Assembly (NCBI RefSeq): GCF_000376985.1
Contig: NZ_AQYA01000031.1
Coordinates: forward strand, 61,509 to 125,508
Direction: 5' to 3'
From: Streptococcus henryi DSM 19005
GTDB taxonomy: Bacteria; Bacillota; Bacilli; Lactobacillales; Streptococcaceae
DNA: 64,000 bases
The position numbers and the translations under genes were made by a program. The notes under the pieces are model-generated. The model made no database searches. It saw nothing but the letters and a program-made list of their open reading frames with translations, and was not told the origin of the DNA. This document shows positions 52,373 through 64,000 of the stretch, in pieces (positions within the stretch are counted from its first letter, which is position 1; the number at the start of each line of letters is the position of its first letter).

Positions 52373-55300
52373 CTATTCAGCTTCTGTCGCTTGAACTTCT
52401 TCAACAACTTCTACAGTCGCTTCTTCTGTTCCATCTAATGGATCATTAACAGCTTGTGGTTCAAGGTTACGGTAACGTGCCATACCTGTACCAGCTGGAA
52501 TGATTTTACCGATGATAACATTTTCTTTAAGACCGAGAAGGTGATCTTTCTTACCACGGATAGCAGCATCTGTAAGAACTCGAGTTGTTTCTTGGAATGA
52601 TGCAGCTGACAAGAATGAATTCGTTTCAAGGGAAGCTTTAGTAATACCCATAAGGACTGGACGTGATGTTGCAGGAATACCACCAGCGATAACGATATCT
52701 TTGTTAGCATCTGTAAAATCAGAAATGTCCATAAGAGTACCAGGAAGAAGATCTGTATCACCTGGATCCATGACACGAACTTTGCGAAGCATTTGGCGAA
52801 CCATTACCTCAACGTGTTTGTCACCGATTTCTACCCCTTGGCTACGGTAAACTTTTTGTACCTCAGCAAGAAGGTAAGTTTCAACTGACAAAGTGTCACG
52901 AACTTCTAGGAGACGTTTAGGTTGAATTGAACCTTCAGTAAGAGCAGCACCGCGGGCAATTTCGTCACCAACTTCAACTTTCATGCGAGCTGTAAATGGT
53001 ACTACATACTCACCCATACCAGTCTTACCTTGAACGAAGACTTTCTTAGTACGTGTTGAAGAATCTTCTTCAATCTCGATAACTGTACCTTTAACTTCAG
53101 TGATAACAGCTTCCCCTTTAGGGTTACGAGCTTCGAAGATTTCCTGGATACGAGGAAGACCTTGTGTGATATCGGTATTTGACGCAACACCACCCGTGTG
53201 GAAGGTACGCATTGTAAGCTGTGTACCAGGTTCCCCGATAGATTGCGCAGCGATTGTACCAACTGCTTCACCAACTTCAACAGCATCACCAGTTGCCAAG
53301 TTAATACCATAACAATGACGGCAGACACCATGACGAGTGTTACATGTAAAGACTGAACGGATAGTAACTTCTTCCACACCAGCCTTAGCAATAGCAGCAG
53401 CCATGTCTTCTGTAATCAATGTATCTGGGCCAACAATAACTTCGCCTGTTTCTGGGTGTTTAACTGATTTCTTAGTGTAACGACCTTGAAGACGTTCTTC
53501 AAGTGTTTCAGTAACTTCTTTACCATCAGTAATTGCTGAGATAAGAAGACCACGGTCAGTTCCACAATCATCTTCACGAATGATAACATCTTGGGCAACG
53601 TCAACCAAACGACGAGTAAGATAACCTGAGTCGGCTGTCTTAAGGGCCGTATCGGTCATACCTTTACGAGCACCGTGAGTTGAGAAGAACATTTCCAAAA
53701 CGCTAAGACCTTCACGGAAGTTAGACAAGATAGGCAATTCCATGATACGTCCGTTAGGAGCGGCCATCAAACCACGCATACCGGCAAGTTGAGAGAAGTT
53801 AGAGATGTTACCACGAGCTCCAGAGTCCATCATCATAACGATTGGGTTCTTAGGATCTTGTGTTTCAATCAGACGTTTTTCAAGAGCTTCCTTAGCTTCA
53901 CGCCATGTTGTTGTAACCGCAACATAACGGTCATCATCAGTCATGAGACCACGACGGAAGGCTTTGTTAATTTCTTCAACTTTGTGGTGAGCTGCTTCGA
54001 TAATCTCAGCCTTGTTATCGATAACTGGGATATCGGCAATGCCCACTGTCAAACCAGCAAGTGTTGAATGGTAGTAACCAAGGTCTTTGAGGCGGTCAAG
54101 GAAGGCTGATGTTTCAGTTGTACGGAAACGTTTGAAGGTTTCAGCAATGATGTTACCAAGATTTTTCTTCTTGAATGGAACATTGATTTCCAAACCATCA
54201 ATAACGCTTTGGATATCTTGACCAAGTTCCAAGAAGTATTTATCTGGTGTTTTTTCGGTCAAGTTAGCATTGTTTGGCTCTTGTAGATATGGAAGATCTT
54301 CTGGCATGATGTCATTGAAGAGAATCTTACCAACTGTTGTTACCATGATTTTATGTTTTTGTTCATCTGTCCAAGGTTTGTTTGGCATACTGTCAACAGC
54401 AATACCAACACGTGAGTGCAAGTGAACATAACCATTACGGTAAGCCATAACAGCTTCGTCTTTATCTTTAAAGACCATACCTTCGCCTTCACGACCAGCG
54501 TCTTCCATTGTAAGGTAGTAGTTACCAAGAACCATATCCTGAGAAGGGGTTACAACTGGTTTACCATCTTTAGGGTTAAGGATGTGCTCAGCCGCAAGCA
54601 TAAGAAGACGTGCTTCTGCTTGAGCTTCTTCTGACAATGGCACGTGGATGGCCATTTGGTCACCGTCAAAGTCGGCATTGTAGGCTTCACATACCAATGG
54701 GTGAAGACGAAGGGCTTTACCATCAATAAGAACTGGTTCAAAGGCTTGGATACCAAGTCTGTGAAGAGTAGGTGCGCGGTTAAGAAGAACTGGGTGTTCT
54801 TTGATGACTTCTTCAAGAATATCCCAGATGCGTTCATCTCCACGTTCTACCATACGTTTAGCTGCTTTAACGTTACCAGCAAAATCACGGGCAACAATTT
54901 CACGCATAACAAATGGTTTGAAGAGTTCGATAGCCATTTCACGTGGCACACCACATTGATACATTTTAAGTGTTGGACCAACGGCGATAACTGAACGTCC
55001 TGAGAAGTCAACACGTTTTCCGAGCAAGTTCTGACGGAAACGTCCTTGTTTACCTTTAAGCATGTGACTCAAAGATTTAAGCGGACGGCTACCTGGTCCT
55101 GTAATTGGACGACCGCGACGACCGTTATCGATAAGTGCATCAACCGCTTCTTGCAACATACGTTTTTCGTTTTGCACGATGATTCCTGGAGCGTTAAGTT
55201 CCAAGAGACGAGCCAAACGGTTGTTACGGTTAATAACACGACGGTAAAGGTCATTCAAGTCAGAAGCGGCAAAGCGGCCACCATCCAATTGAACCATAGG

Positions 55301-56020
55301 ACGAAGATCTGGTGGAATAACTGGAAGGATGTTAAGGATCATCCATTCTGGTTTGTTACCAGATTTATAGAAGGCATCAAGAACGTCCAAACGGCGAACA
55401 GCCTTAACACGTTTTTGTCCTGTTGCTGATTTAAGCTCTTCTTTAAGCTCTGCAATTTCAGATTCAAGATCAACACGTTTAAGAAGGTCTTGAATAGCTT
55501 CTGCACCCATCTTAGCAACGAATGAACCGTAACCATATTCTTGAAGTTTTTCACGATATTCACGCTCAGTCAAAAGTGATTTTGGCTCAAGTGGTGTATC
55601 CATAGGATCAATAACCACATAAGCAGCAAAATAAATAACTTCCTCAAGGGCACGTGGACTCATATCAAGGGTAAGTCCCATACGTGATGGAATTCCTTTG
55701 AAGTACCAGATGTGTGATACTGGAGCTTTCAATTCAATGTGACCCATGCGTTCGCGACGAACTTTAGCACGAGTTACTTCAACACCACAGCGGTCACAAA
55801 CAATACCTTTATAACGGATACGTTTGTATTTACCACAAGCACATTCCCAGTCTTTTGTAGGACCAAAGATGACTTCATCAAAAAGTCCTTCACGTTCTGG
55901 TTTGAGCGTACGGTAGTTGATTGTTTCAGGTTTTTTAACTTCACCATAAGACCATGAACGGACTTTTGTAGGTGAGGCTAATGTGATTTGCATACTTTTA
56001 AAACGATTTACGTCAACCAC
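52373..56020 (-). CDS. rpoC: RNA polymerase subunit beta'
   Basis: Catalytic subunit of RNA polymerase, 1215 residues. A Cys-rich zinc ribbon (CACGKY...CDRCGVEVT) is near the N-terminus. The active-site motif [12 protein letters not shown] holds the Mg-binding Asp triad. The second zinc site ([19 protein letters not shown]) and trigger-loop region [11 protein letters not shown] follow. The acidic C-terminus is streptococcal. The start is GTG (56018-56020) after GAAAGG. It follows rpoB after a 296-base spacer. Confidence 0.97.
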   Translation of the reverse strand: MVDVNRFKSMQITLASPTKVRSWSYGEVKKPETINYRTLKPEREGLFDEVIFGPTKDWECACGKYKRIRYKGIVCDRCGVEVTRAKVRRERMGHIELKAPVSHIWYFKGIPSRMGLTLDMSPRALEEVIYFAAYVVIDPMDTPLEPKSLLTEREYREKLQEYGYGSFVAKMGAEAIQDLLKRVDLESEIAELKEELKSATGQKRVKAVRRLDVLDAFYKSGNKPEWMILNILPVIPPDLRPMVQLDGGRFAASDLNDLYRRVINRNNRLARLLELNAPGIIVQNEKRMLQEAVDALIDNGRRGRPITGPGSRPLKSLSHMLKGKQGRFRQNLLGKRVDFSGRSVIAVGPTLKMYQCGVPREMAIELFKPFVMREIVARDFAGNVKAAKRMVERGDERIWDILEEVIKEHPVLLNRAPTLHRLGIQAFEPVLIDGKALRLHPLVCEAYNADFDGDQMAIHVPLSEEAQAEARLLMLAAEHILNPKDGKPVVTPSQDMVLGNYYLTMEDAGREGEGMVFKDKDEAVMAYRNGYVHLHSRVGIAVDSMPNKPWTDEQKHKIMVTTVGKILFNDIMPEDLPYLQEPNNANLTEKTPDKYFLELGQDIQSVIDGLEINVPFKKKNLGNIIAETFKRFRTTETSAFLDRLKDLGYYHSTLAGLTVGIADIPVIDNKAEIIEAAHHKVEEINKAFRRGLMTDDDRYVAVTTTWREAKEALEKRLIETQDPKNPIVMMMDSGARGNISNFSQLAGMRGLMAAPNGRIMELPILSNFREGLSVLEMFFSTHGARKGMTDTALKTADSGYLTRRLVDVAQDVIIREDDCGTDRGLLISAITDGKEVTETLEERLQGRYTKKSVKHPETGEVIVGPDTLITEDMAAAIAKAGVEEVTIRSVFTCNTRHGVCRHCYGINLATGDAVEVGEAVGTIAAQSIGEPGTQLTMRTFHTGGVASNTDITQGLPRIQEIFEARNPKGEAVITEVKGTVIEIEEDSSTRTKKVFVQGKTGMGEYVVPFTARMKVEVGDEIARGAALTEGSIQPKRLLEVRDTLSVETYLLAEVQKVYRSQGVEIGDKHVEVMVRQMLRKVRVMDPGDTDLLPGTLMDISDFTDANKDIVIAGGIPATSRPVLMGITKASLETNSFLSAASFQETTRVLTDAAIRGKKDHLLGLKENVIIGKIIPAGTGMARYRNLEPQAVNDPLDGTEEATVEVVEEVQATEAE

Positions 56021-56227
56021 TAGTTTTACCTTTCTTTGATTTATCCATAGAGTTTGCAGAACAAGTTCTTATCATTGAGCGAAAAGACTATCAATTATCG
56101 TGATTTCCTTTTACTTAGCTCACCTGATATAGTAGGTTTTAACTGACACGATAGTAAGTTTACCATAGCTAGCAAGACTCTATTAGTCTATTACATCATT
56201 CAACTGATTTCATTTATAATTGCCACG

Positions 56228-56254
56228 AGGAAGAGAATTCAATTTCCTCTTCCT
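56228..56254. other. Hairpin in the rpoB-rpoC spacer
   Basis: AGGAAGAG/CTCTTCCT inverted repeat with an 11-base loop. On the minus strand it lacks a T-run, so it is more likely an RNA processing or pausing structure than a terminator. The rest of the 56021-56316 spacer shows no ORF. Confidence 0.6.
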
Positions 56255-56316
56255 TTTAGTCACCTAGCAAGTAGGTAAATCTGACAATTTATAACATAAT
56301 CTATTGAACAAACTTA

Positions 56317-59300
56317 TTAGTCTTCTTCTACTGTTTCAGCTTCAGCAGCTGCCGCTTCTGCTGCGGCTTTTTCTTCTTCCTCTTGTTTTTGACGTGCTTT
56401 TTCAAGATCATCAACGTGCATCACGTCATCATCTTCACCTTCATCAAGATCACGAAGTTCTACTTCATTGTCATCTTCATCAAGGACACGCATATCAAGA
56501 CCAAGTGATTGCAATTCTTTAACAAGAACGCGGAATGATTCTGGAACACCTGGTTTTGGAATTGGTTTACCTTTAGTAATAGCTTCGTATGCTTTGAGAC
56601 GTCCGTTAACATCATCTGACTTGTAAGTCAAGATTTCTTGAAGAACGTTTGAAGCGCCATAAGCTTCCAAAGCCCAAACTTCCATCTCACCGAAACGTTG
56701 TCCACCAAATTGAGCTTTACCACCCAATGGTTGTTGTGTAACAAGTGAGTAAGGACCTACTGAACGAGCGTGAAGTTTATCATCAACCATGTGGTGAAGT
56801 TTGATCATGTACATGACACCAACTGATACACGGTTGTCAAATGGTTCACCAGTACGGCCATCATAAAGAACTGTCTTAGCGTCTGAATCCATACCAGCTT
56901 CACGAACAGTATCCCAAAGATCTTCTGAGCTTGCTCCGTCAAAGACTGGAGTTGCGATGTGGATACCCAAGTTACGAGCAGCCATACCCAAGTGAAGTTC
57001 CATAACTTGTCCGATATTCATACGTGATGGCACCCCGAGCGGGTTAAGCATGATATCAACAGGAGTTCCGTCTGGAAGATAAGGCATGTCTTCAACAGGA
57101 ACAATACGAGAAACAACCCCTTTGTTACCGTGACGACCGGCCATCTTATCTCCGACCTTAATTTTACGTTTTTGAGCGATGTAAACACGAACAAGCATGT
57201 TAACACCAGATTGCAATTCATCACCGTTGGCACGTGTAAAGATTTTCACGTCACGAACGATACCATCTCCACCGTGAGGTACACGAAGTGATGTATCACG
57301 TACTTCACGTGACTTATCACCAAAGATAGCGTGCAAGAGACGTTCTTCAGCTGAAAGATCTTTTTCACCCTTAGGTGTTACTTTACCAACAAGGATGTCG
57401 CCTTCTTTAACCTCAGCACCGATACGGATAATACCCATTTCGTCAAGGTCTTTGAGGGCTTCTTCACCAACGTTTGGAATTTCACGTGTGATTTCTTCAG
57501 GCCCAAGCTTTGTATCACGAGTTTCTGATTCAAATTCTTCCAAGTGAACAGATGTATAAACATCTTCCTTAACAAGACGTTCAGACATGATAACCGCATC
57601 CTCGAAGTTGTAACCTTCCCATGTCATGTAGGCAACGATTGGGTTTTGTCCAAGCGCCATTTCTCCATTTTCCATAGAAGGTCCATCGGCGATGAAATCA
57701 CCTTTTTCAATGATATCACCAACTTTTACAAGGGTACGTTGGTTATAAGCAGTACCTGAGTTTGAACGACGGAATTTAGTGATGTGGTAAACATCAAGTG
57801 AGCCATCTTCACGGCGTACTTCAACTTTTTCAGCGTCTGAGAAGACAACGCGTCCATCATGTTGTGCAATAACGGCAGCACCTGAATCGTGGGCTGCTTG
57901 ATATTCCATACCAGTACCAACGTATGGTGCATGTGGATCAATCAATGGCACAGCCTGACGTTGCATGTTGGCACCCATGAGGGCACGGTTGGAGTCATCG
58001 TTTTCCAAGAAAGGAATACATGCTGTCGCAACGGCAACTACCTGTTTAGGAGAAACGTCAACAAAATCAACGATGCTTGCAGGGAACTCTTGGTTATTAC
58101 CTTGGTGACGACCCATAACAATTTCATTAGCAAATTTACCATCTTCAGTCAATGGTGAGTTTGCTTGTGCAACTGTAAATTCATCTTCTTCATCCGCAGT
58201 CAACCATTGGATTTCATTGGTAACAACACCAGTTTTACGATCAACTTTGCGATAAGGTGTTTGAATGAAACCATACTTGTTAAGGTGACCAAATGAAGAC
58301 AAGTTATTAATCAAACCGATGTTTGGTCCTTCAGGTGTCTCAATCGGACACATACGACCATAATGCGTGTAGTGCACGTCACGTACTTCATATCCAGCAC
58401 GGTCACGTGTCAAACCGCCAGGTCCTAAGGCTGACAAACGACGTTTGTGAGACAACTCAGAAAGTGGGTTGTGTTGGTCCATGAACTGTGACAACTGTGA
58501 TGAACCAAAGAATTCTTTAACCGCTGCAGTTACAGGACGGATATTGATAATTCCAGTTGGTGTCAATGTTTCAGTGTCTTGAGCTGACATACGTTCACGA
58601 ACATTACGTTCCATACGAGCAAGACCAATACGGAATTGGTTGGCCAACAACTCACCTACAGCACGAATACGACGGTTACCCAAGTGGTCGATATCATCAA
58701 CTTTTCCAAGACCTTCTGCAAGGTTAAGGAAGTATGACATTTCAGCCAAAATATCAGCCGGAGTAAGCGCACGAACGCGATCTTCTGGATTCGCATTACC
58801 AACAATTGTTACAACGCGATCTGGATCAGTTGGAGCAACAACCTTGAATTTTTGAAGAACAACTGGTTCAGTTACAACAGCATAGTCATTTGGTGTGTAA
58901 ACAAATTTGTTCAAATCACCGTCAAGATGCTCTTCAATTGATTCAATCACATCGCGAGTCATCACTGTACCAGCTTCAACAAGGATTTCTCCTGTTTCAC
59001 CGTCAACAAGATTTTCAGCGATTGTTTGGTTAAGAAGACGAGTCTTAATATTAAGTTTTTTATTGATTTTGTAACGACCTACAGCAGCCAAATCATAACG
59101 ACGTGGGTCGAAGAAACGAGCTGTCAAAAGGCTACGTGAGCTATCAGCAGTCTTAGGTTCACCTGGACGAAGGCGCTCGTAAATTTCTTTAAGGGCTTCA
59201 TCAGTACGAGAATCTGATGGATTTTTATGAATATCTTTTTCGATAGTGTTACGAACCAAGTCGCTATCACCAAAAATATCCATGATTTCGTCATCACCAG

Positions 59301-59904
59301 AGAAACCAAGAGCACGAACAAGTGTTGTGAATGGAATCTTACGTGTACGGTCGATACGCGTATAGGCAATATCTTTTGAATCTGATTCAAGCTCTAACCA
59401 AGCACCACGGTTAGGGATAACAGTTGAACCGTAACCGATTTTACCGTTCTTATCTACTTTATCGTTAAAGTAAACACCTGGAGAACGAACTAACTGAGAA
59501 ACGATAATACGCTCACCACCGTTGATGATGAAGGTACCCATTTCAGTCATAATTGGGAAATCACCGAAGAAAACTTCTTGAGTCTTGATTTCACCAGTTT
59601 CTTTGTTAACCAAACGGAAAGTAACAAAGATTGGCGCTGAGTAAGATGCGTCGTGGATACGAGCTTCTTCCAAAGTATACTTTGGTTCTTTTAATTCATA
59701 ACCAACAAACTCCAACTCCATAGTGTCAGTAAAGTTTGAGATAGGAAGTACATCCTCAAAGACTTCTTTCAAACCATTGTCCAAGAAATCCTTGAAAGAG
59801 TCTGTTTGAATTTCAATCAAATTTGGTAAATCAAGAACTTCTTTAATTCTTGAAAAGCTACGACGGGTACGATGTTTCCCGTATTGAACGTCATGTCCTG
59901 CCAA
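56317..59904 (-). CDS. rpoB: RNA polymerase subunit beta
   Basis: RNA polymerase subunit of 1195 residues. I chose the TTG start at 59904 ([15 protein letters not shown]) because AAGGAG precedes it and the family begins there. The rifampicin-binding segment [20 protein letters not shown] shows no known resistance change. Conserved [18 protein letters not shown] and [20 protein letters not shown] regions are present. The C-terminus is a Glu/Ala-rich acidic tail. The operon has a leader of about 220 bases with a terminator-like hairpin. Confidence 0.97.
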   Translation of the reverse strand: MAGHDVQYGKHRTRRSFSRIKEVLDLPNLIEIQTDSFKDFLDNGLKEVFEDVLPISNFTDTMELEFVGYELKEPKYTLEEARIHDASYSAPIFVTFRLVNKETGEIKTQEVFFGDFPIMTEMGTFIINGGERIIVSQLVRSPGVYFNDKVDKNGKIGYGSTVIPNRGAWLELESDSKDIAYTRIDRTRKIPFTTLVRALGFSGDDEIMDIFGDSDLVRNTIEKDIHKNPSDSRTDEALKEIYERLRPGEPKTADSSRSLLTARFFDPRRYDLAAVGRYKINKKLNIKTRLLNQTIAENLVDGETGEILVEAGTVMTRDVIESIEEHLDGDLNKFVYTPNDYAVVTEPVVLQKFKVVAPTDPDRVVTIVGNANPEDRVRALTPADILAEMSYFLNLAEGLGKVDDIDHLGNRRIRAVGELLANQFRIGLARMERNVRERMSAQDTETLTPTGIINIRPVTAAVKEFFGSSQLSQFMDQHNPLSELSHKRRLSALGPGGLTRDRAGYEVRDVHYTHYGRMCPIETPEGPNIGLINNLSSFGHLNKYGFIQTPYRKVDRKTGVVTNEIQWLTADEEDEFTVAQANSPLTEDGKFANEIVMGRHQGNNQEFPASIVDFVDVSPKQVVAVATACIPFLENDDSNRALMGANMQRQAVPLIDPHAPYVGTGMEYQAAHDSGAAVIAQHDGRVVFSDAEKVEVRREDGSLDVYHITKFRRSNSGTAYNQRTLVKVGDIIEKGDFIADGPSMENGEMALGQNPIVAYMTWEGYNFEDAVIMSERLVKEDVYTSVHLEEFESETRDTKLGPEEITREIPNVGEEALKDLDEMGIIRIGAEVKEGDILVGKVTPKGEKDLSAEERLLHAIFGDKSREVRDTSLRVPHGGDGIVRDVKIFTRANGDELQSGVNMLVRVYIAQKRKIKVGDKMAGRHGNKGVVSRIVPVEDMPYLPDGTPVDIMLNPLGVPSRMNIGQVMELHLGMAARNLGIHIATPVFDGASSEDLWDTVREAGMDSDAKTVLYDGRTGEPFDNRVSVGVMYMIKLHHMVDDKLHARSVGPYSLVTQQPLGGKAQFGGQRFGEMEVWALEAYGASNVLQEILTYKSDDVNGRLKAYEAITKGKPIPKPGVPESFRVLVKELQSLGLDMRVLDEDDNEVELRDLDEGEDDDVMHVDDLEKARQKQEEEEKAAAEAAAAEAETVEED

Positions 59905-60039
59905 AATATTAACTCCTTCTATGTCTTTAGACCCACAAAGCAGGTCAAGCAACAAAAATCACTCGTCTAAATGTGAATTTTTAGAAACTTTAAATATAGG
60001 TTACAACCAATATTTTTTCCAAAAATAGGCACAAAAAGA

Positions 60040-60075
60040 GCAGCTAAATCGGACTTGAAAGTGTGATTTAACTGC
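60040..60075 (-). terminator. Terminator-like hairpin in the rpoB leader
   Basis: Minus strand GCAGTTAAATC/GATTTAGCTGC with a 14-base loop, followed by TCTTTTTG. It lies between the rpoB promoter and the gene. Confidence 0.75.
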
Positions 60076-60130
60076 TGTAAACCCTGGTTGGACAATATTT
60101 CAACCAAAGAAGACGACAAATATCTAATGT

Positions 60131-60159
60131 ATTATACCTTATTTTTTATGAAAAAGCAA
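60131..60159 (-). promoter_or_regulatory. rpoBC promoter
   Basis: Minus strand TTGCTT (60154-60159), 17-base spacer, TATAAT (60131-60136), directly after the pbp1b stop. Confidence 0.75.
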
Positions 60160-60165
60160 GTCATA

Positions 60166-62460
60166 TCATTTCTTAGTCAAGGCTGCCCAAGCTTTTACAT
60201 AGTCACTATCTGTTCCCCCAATAGCAAAGCGGTAAGTCATGGTTCCTGGTCCATTCAAAGCCCAATTACTTGTTGTTGTTGCACCACCAACTGTAATGCT
60301 ACGGCCATTAACAGTAACTACGCCAGCTCGTAAACCAGTTGATTTCAAAACCGTTGACTGAATAACACTTGAATCAAGGCTAAAGCGTTCTCCAACACCG
60401 AATAAATTACCATCAGCTTGGTTAATCGCATTGACTAGGTGAGCAACATAATTGGCATTATTGTTATAACCGGTAAGAGCTTGCATCGAACGGTTATCAT
60501 CATGACCGGCCCATGCTCCCAAAGTTACCTTAGGAGTTGCTACCATCAACCAAACGTCTGATGTTGAGTTTGTTGTCCCAGTTTTCCCAATCCAGTCAGC
60601 ATTAGCTAATGTTGGATTCAAAGCTGCCAAACGTGACTTAAATGTCGTTGTTTTTCCAGAACTGATTGGTCCACGAAGAAGGTCTTGCATGATGGTTGCA
60701 GTTGCTTTTGAAAAGATTCTAACTGGATTTGACTCGTGTTGATAAATCACAGTTCCATCACTTGCGGTAATGGTTTCAATCATATACTGTTCTTCAAATT
60801 CACCATTATTAGCTAACATTTGATAGGCATTTGTTTGAGTAGCTACGGATACATCAATCCCACCACCGAGAGGTAGACTTTCGATATGATAACTATCAAT
60901 GTCATAGTTCATTTTTGTCATATAATCTTTAACATCGACACCTTGGTTTAAAAGCATTTGATAAGTCCAGAAGGCTGGAATATTCCAAGAAACATTCAAA
61001 GCTTCTTTCAAATCAATCATGGTCGTACCAACATCGGAAGCGTGCATGATTTTTTCACCGCTTGAGAAAGTCGTTGGGTAATTTGACAAAACGCTAGCAC
61101 TTCCCATGAGACCTTGATCAATCGCAATACCATATGGCAAAATCGGTTTAATACTAGATCCAGGCGAGCGTTTAGTGTCAAAGGCATGGTTGTTTTGATT
61201 AATAGAGTAATCTCTTCCGCCAATAAATCCGATTACAGCTCCTGTAGCATTATCAGTTAGGACATTCCCCATCTGTACAGTTCCAGTTCCATCATCTAAA
61301 AGACCACCATATTGCGCCGCAGCCGTCTGCATAGCATCATAAATCGTTTTATTTATCGTTGATTTAATCTTATAGCCACCCTGTTGGAGCTCTTGAAGAG
61401 CACGCGCTTCATAGGCCTCTTTTGTAGCATCATTTTTTAAATCTTGAGCAGAAACCTGATCAAGCTCTACCAAGTAATCAAACATAACCTCTTGAGCAGC
61501 TGATAAAACTGTGTAGTAGAGGAAATCATGATTAACAGTTGATGCTGATTGCGTTGGGATAAAGTCCGCAGCAATATTATAAGACTTATATTCCTGATAC
61601 TCATCTGCAGTTAAATACCCTGAACGATGCATGTTGTATAAGACATCTTGCTGACGAGCCAAGCCGTAAGACATATCTTCCTCAGATTTCAACTGCCCAT
61701 CGGACATATAAGGAGAATAGACAATTGGACTTTGTGGCAAACCAGCTAAAAAGGCAGCCTGTGGAACAGTCAAATCTTTGGCTGAAACACCAAATATTCC
61801 TCGCGCAGCCTCTTCAATGCCCGCTATATTCTGCCCCTTATTATTGCGTCCAAACGGTGAAACGTTAAGATAATCCGTCAGGATTTCTTCTTTCCCCATA
61901 TAACGCTCTAGGGCTAGCGCGTAGATAATTTCTTTAGATTTCCGTTTAAAAGTCGGATCATCACCCAATACTTGTTGCTTAAGTAACTGTTGGGTCAGTG
62001 TTGAACCTCCACTGGATTCACCAAATCCCAAAATGGAAGCTAAAGTCGCACGAAACACTGCTTTCGGAACAACACCATTATGAGCTTCAAAATTTTCATC
62101 TTCCGTAGCAATAATAGCATGCTTAACATTATCCGAAATAGCATCATAACCAACTGGCGTTCTCAGCAAATCAGAATCGATACTTGCAATAGTAGAACCA
62201 TCAGCATATGTTAATTCTGAAATTCTAGTTAATGAGCTCACTTGACTGACCAAGCTCTCCTTATCTGGAACTTTAACAGAATCTACCTGACTGGCCAAGT
62301 AACCAAAAGCCATTCCTGCTCCAAGCATAACAAAAAGCAGGACGATGACATATCCAAAATCCACTAACAGTTTAATCGTTCTTAAAAAAATGGACCCAAT
62401 ATCTGTAATTGAGTAATCTAATTTCTTTTTCTTCTGTTTAGTTTTTTTCCCATTAAACAT
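60166..62460 (-). CDS. pbp1b: Class A penicillin-binding protein 1b
   Basis: Bifunctional peptidoglycan synthase of 764 residues. A short basic tail precedes one membrane anchor (about 31-55). The glycosyltransferase domain has catalytic Glu120 in ATEDENF and [12 protein letters not shown]. The transpeptidase domain has SSIK near 433, SWN and KTG near 624. ATG 62460 is preferred over 62478 because GAGGT lies eight bases before it. Position between tyrS and rpoB matches Pbp1b in streptococci. Confidence 0.94.
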   Translation of the reverse strand: MFNGKKTKQKKKKLDYSITDIGSIFLRTIKLLVDFGYVIVLLFVMLGAGMAFGYLASQVDSVKVPDKESLVSQVSSLTRISELTYADGSTIASIDSDLLRTPVGYDAISDNVKHAIIATEDENFEAHNGVVPKAVFRATLASILGFGESSGGSTLTQQLLKQQVLGDDPTFKRKSKEIIYALALERYMGKEEILTDYLNVSPFGRNNKGQNIAGIEEAARGIFGVSAKDLTVPQAAFLAGLPQSPIVYSPYMSDGQLKSEEDMSYGLARQQDVLYNMHRSGYLTADEYQEYKSYNIAADFIPTQSASTVNHDFLYYTVLSAAQEVMFDYLVELDQVSAQDLKNDATKEAYEARALQELQQGGYKIKSTINKTIYDAMQTAAAQYGGLLDDGTGTVQMGNVLTDNATGAVIGFIGGRDYSINQNNHAFDTKRSPGSSIKPILPYGIAIDQGLMGSASVLSNYPTTFSSGEKIMHASDVGTTMIDLKEALNVSWNIPAFWTYQMLLNQGVDVKDYMTKMNYDIDSYHIESLPLGGGIDVSVATQTNAYQMLANNGEFEEQYMIETITASDGTVIYQHESNPVRIFSKATATIMQDLLRGPISSGKTTTFKSRLAALNPTLANADWIGKTGTTNSTSDVWLMVATPKVTLGAWAGHDDNRSMQALTGYNNNANYVAHLVNAINQADGNLFGVGERFSLDSSVIQSTVLKSTGLRAGVVTVNGRSITVGGATTTSNWALNGPGTMTYRFAIGGTDSDYVKAWAALTKK

Positions 62461-62504
62461 TAACAATACCTCAGACAATATTATATCAAATTTTCACTAA
62501 GCTT

Positions 62505-62533
62505 GCATAGCATGGCCTTTTTTTGATATAATA
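62505..62533 (+). promoter_or_regulatory. tyrS promoter
   Basis: TTGCAT, 17-base spacer, TATAAT (about 62528-62533). A minus-strand TATAAT for pbp1b lies near 62482-62487, so the two genes are divergent. Confidence 0.75.
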
Positions 62534-62554
62534 GCCTGTAAACTATATTATTGA

Positions 62555-62577
62555 ACAGGATTCACTCAAGGTCCTGT
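62555..62577 (+). other. Small hairpin in the tyrS leader
   Basis: ACAGGA/TCCTGT with an 11-base loop, 30 bases before the ATG. No T-box sequence accompanies it. Confidence 0.45.
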
Positions 62578-62603
62578 ATCCTAGAGAAAATGGAGAAAGC
62601 CTC

Positions 62604-63860
62604 ATGAATATTTTTGAAGAACTCAAAGAACGTGGCTTGGTCTTTCAAACGACCGATGAAGAAGCCCTTGTCAAAGCATTAACAGAAGGGCAAGTATCCT
62701 ATTATACTGGCTATGATCCAACTGCTGACAGCCTTCACCTTGGCCACTTGGTTGCCATCCTGACATCACGCCGCTTGCAATTAGCAGGGCATAAACCATA
62801 TGCACTTGTCGGTGGTGCTACTGGACTTATTGGTGACCCATCTTTCAAAGATGCTGAGCGCAGCCTTCAAACAAAAGACACCGTTGATGGTTGGGTAACT
62901 AAAATCCAAGGTCAATTATCACGTTTCCTAGATTTCGAAAATGGGGAAAATAAAGCTGAAATGGTCAATAACTACGACTGGTTTGGCTCAATCAGCTTCA
63001 TCGACTTTCTTCGTGATGTCGGTAAATACTTCACTGTCAACTACATGATGAGCAAGGAATCTGTTAAAAAACGTATTGAAACTGGTATCTCATACACAGA
63101 GTTCGCTTACCAAATCATGCAAGGCTATGACTTCTACGAACTTAACGACAAGCACAATGTTACCCTTCAAATTGGAGGTTCTGACCAATGGGGCAATATG
63201 ACAGCTGGTACAGAATTGCTTCGCCGTAAGGCTGACAAGACTGGTCACGTCATCACTGTTCCGCTTATTACAGATTCAACAGGTAAAAAATTCGGTAAAT
63301 CAGAAGGTAATGCTGTTTGGCTTGATGCAGACAAAACATCTCCATACGAAATGTACCAATTCTGGCTCAATGTCATGGACGACGACGCTGTCCGCTTCCT
63401 CAAAATCTTCACTTTCTTATCTCTTGAAGAAATTGCCAAAATTGAAGAAGAATTCAACGCAGCACGTCATGAGCGTCTTGCTCAAAAAATCTTAGCTCGT
63501 GAAGTGGTAACACTTGTTCATGGTGAAGAAGCTTACAAACAAGCACTTAACATCACTGAACAACTCTTCGCTGGAAATATCAAAGCTCTTTCAGCCCGTG
63601 ACCTTAAACAAGCACTTAACGGTGTTCCAACATATCAAGTTCAATCTGAAGATAACCTCAACATTGTTGAAATTCTCGTAACTGCTAAAATCTCACCATC
63701 AAAACGCCAAGCGCGCGAAGATGTTACCAATGGTGCTATCTACATCAATGGTGAACGCGTACAAGACTTGGATTATACACTCTCAGATGCAGATAAAATT
63801 GACGGTGAACTTACCGTTATCCGCCGCGGTAAAAAGAAAAACTCAGTTTTGACTTACTAA
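62604..63860 (+). CDS. tyrS: Tyrosyl-tRNA synthetase
   Basis: Charges tRNA-Tyr with tyrosine, 418 residues. Class I motifs: HLGH ([15 protein letters not shown]) for HIGH and KFGKSEG for KMSKS. A C-terminal S4 domain ([20 protein letters not shown]) binds tRNA. ATG follows GGAG in AAATGGAGAAAGCC. Divergent from pbp1b. Confidence 0.97.
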   Translation: MNIFEELKERGLVFQTTDEEALVKALTEGQVSYYTGYDPTADSLHLGHLVAILTSRRLQLAGHKPYALVGGATGLIGDPSFKDAERSLQTKDTVDGWVTKIQGQLSRFLDFENGENKAEMVNNYDWFGSISFIDFLRDVGKYFTVNYMMSKESVKKRIETGISYTEFAYQIMQGYDFYELNDKHNVTLQIGGSDQWGNMTAGTELLRRKADKTGHVITVPLITDSTGKKFGKSEGNAVWLDADKTSPYEMYQFWLNVMDDDAVRFLKIFTFLSLEEIAKIEEEFNAARHERLAQKILAREVVTLVHGEEAYKQALNITEQLFAGNIKALSARDLKQALNGVPTYQVQSEDNLNIVEILVTAKISPSKRQAREDVTNGAIYINGERVQDLDYTLSDADKIDGELTVIRRGKKKNSVLTY

Positions 63861-63899
63861 CAAGTAAATTAACAATCTTAAAAAATAACCAGCCCTTAG

Positions 63900-64000
63900 T
63901 GAACTGCTCCCTGTCAAGTGGACAACGAAATAATAAAAGATTAAGCAACGGCCTTGTTCCTCATTTCAAGAGGAGCGAGGCCGTTGTGCTTCTCTTGAAA
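63900..64000 (-). mobile_element. End of an IS3-family insertion sequence
   Basis: A terminal repeat-like TGAACTGCTCCCTGTCAAGT begins at 63900, typical of IS3/IS150-type ends. Inside it lies the C-terminus of an OrfB-like transposase on the minus strand. The remainder lies beyond the window, so element size and target duplication cannot be judged. Confidence 0.7.
63941..64000 (-). CDS. IS3-family transposase, C-terminal 19 residues (runs off the window)
   Basis: Minus-strand frame reading FQEKHNGLAPLEMRNKAVA and a TAA stop. The pattern of a basic residue followed by NGL-P-E-R-KA is the usual end of IS3-family OrfB integrases. Whether the full transposase is intact cannot be seen. Confidence 0.65.
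   Translation of the reverse strand, partial: FQEKHNGLAPLEMRNKAVA

Noticed and set aside
54644..55429. Open frames opposite rpoC
   Set aside because: Codon structure follows the rpoC strand; no independent support.

Overview
The window looks like a chromosomal segment of a Streptococcus of the salivarius group, most likely S. salivarius or a close relative. Evidence: low-GC Gram-positive housekeeping proteins of streptococcal type, streptococcal gene order (pbp2a-rpmG-secE-nusG; tyrS/pbp1b-rpoB-rpoC; DUF1033-pgpA-comG operon-ytxK-ackA; pepA/DUF4651-thioredoxin-ytpR), SigX (ComX) boxes, and an intact fructan cluster with a cell-wall-anchored FruA. The species call is inference. Most genes lie on the minus strand.

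Layout: 1-14 kb holds leuS (its 3' part lies outside the window), a patatin-like hydrolase, nusG-secE-rpmG-pbp2a, an RluA-type pseudouridine synthase, a TcaA-like membrane protein, a LysM-CHAP hydrolase and groES-groEL under a CIRCE operator. 14.8-17.9 kb is a three-gene ABC importer preceded by a leader that carries a short Phe/Tyr-rich peptide ORF and a terminator. 17.9-30.6 kb is the fructan locus: fruA, the sensor/regulator set levQ-levS-levR-levT and a four-subunit mannose-family PTS levDEFG, with cre sites and shared putative activator boxes. 30.8-40.5 kb holds a HAD phosphatase, two paralogous MacB/FtsX-type ABC modules on either side of the competence gene ssbB (one module is translationally coupled to a PASTA-repeat membrane protein), then ytpR, a thioredoxin and a DUF4651 protein. 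40.7-42.6 kb has pepA and proC on the plus strand. 42.9-45.1 kb is a cassette of small membrane proteins with a Cro/C1-type regulator and a CPBP protease. 45.2-52.2 kb holds ackA, ytxK, the seven-gene comG pilus operon, pgpA and DUF1033. 52.4-62.5 kb holds rpoC, rpoB and pbp1b, followed by divergent tyrS and the edge of an IS3-family element.

How the genes work together: FruA releases fructose from fructans outside the cell; LevQ and LevT (membrane-anchored sugar-binding proteins) with LevS/LevR sense it; LevDEFG imports and phosphorylates it; cre sites add CcpA control. ComG builds the transformation pilus and SsbB protects incoming single-stranded DNA; both carry SigX boxes.

The most interesting unexplained signals are (1) the aromatic leader peptide/attenuator before the ABC importer, (2) four direct repeats at exact 23-bp spacing over the promoter of the membrane-protein/XRE cassette, (3) the duplicated ABC modules with a PASTA partner around ssbB, (4) a 440-bp repeat-bearing spacer inside levDEFG, and (5) three genes whose extended -10 element sits 6-7 bases from the start codon, which predicts leaderless mRNAs. 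No tRNA, rRNA or CRISPR array was recognised.
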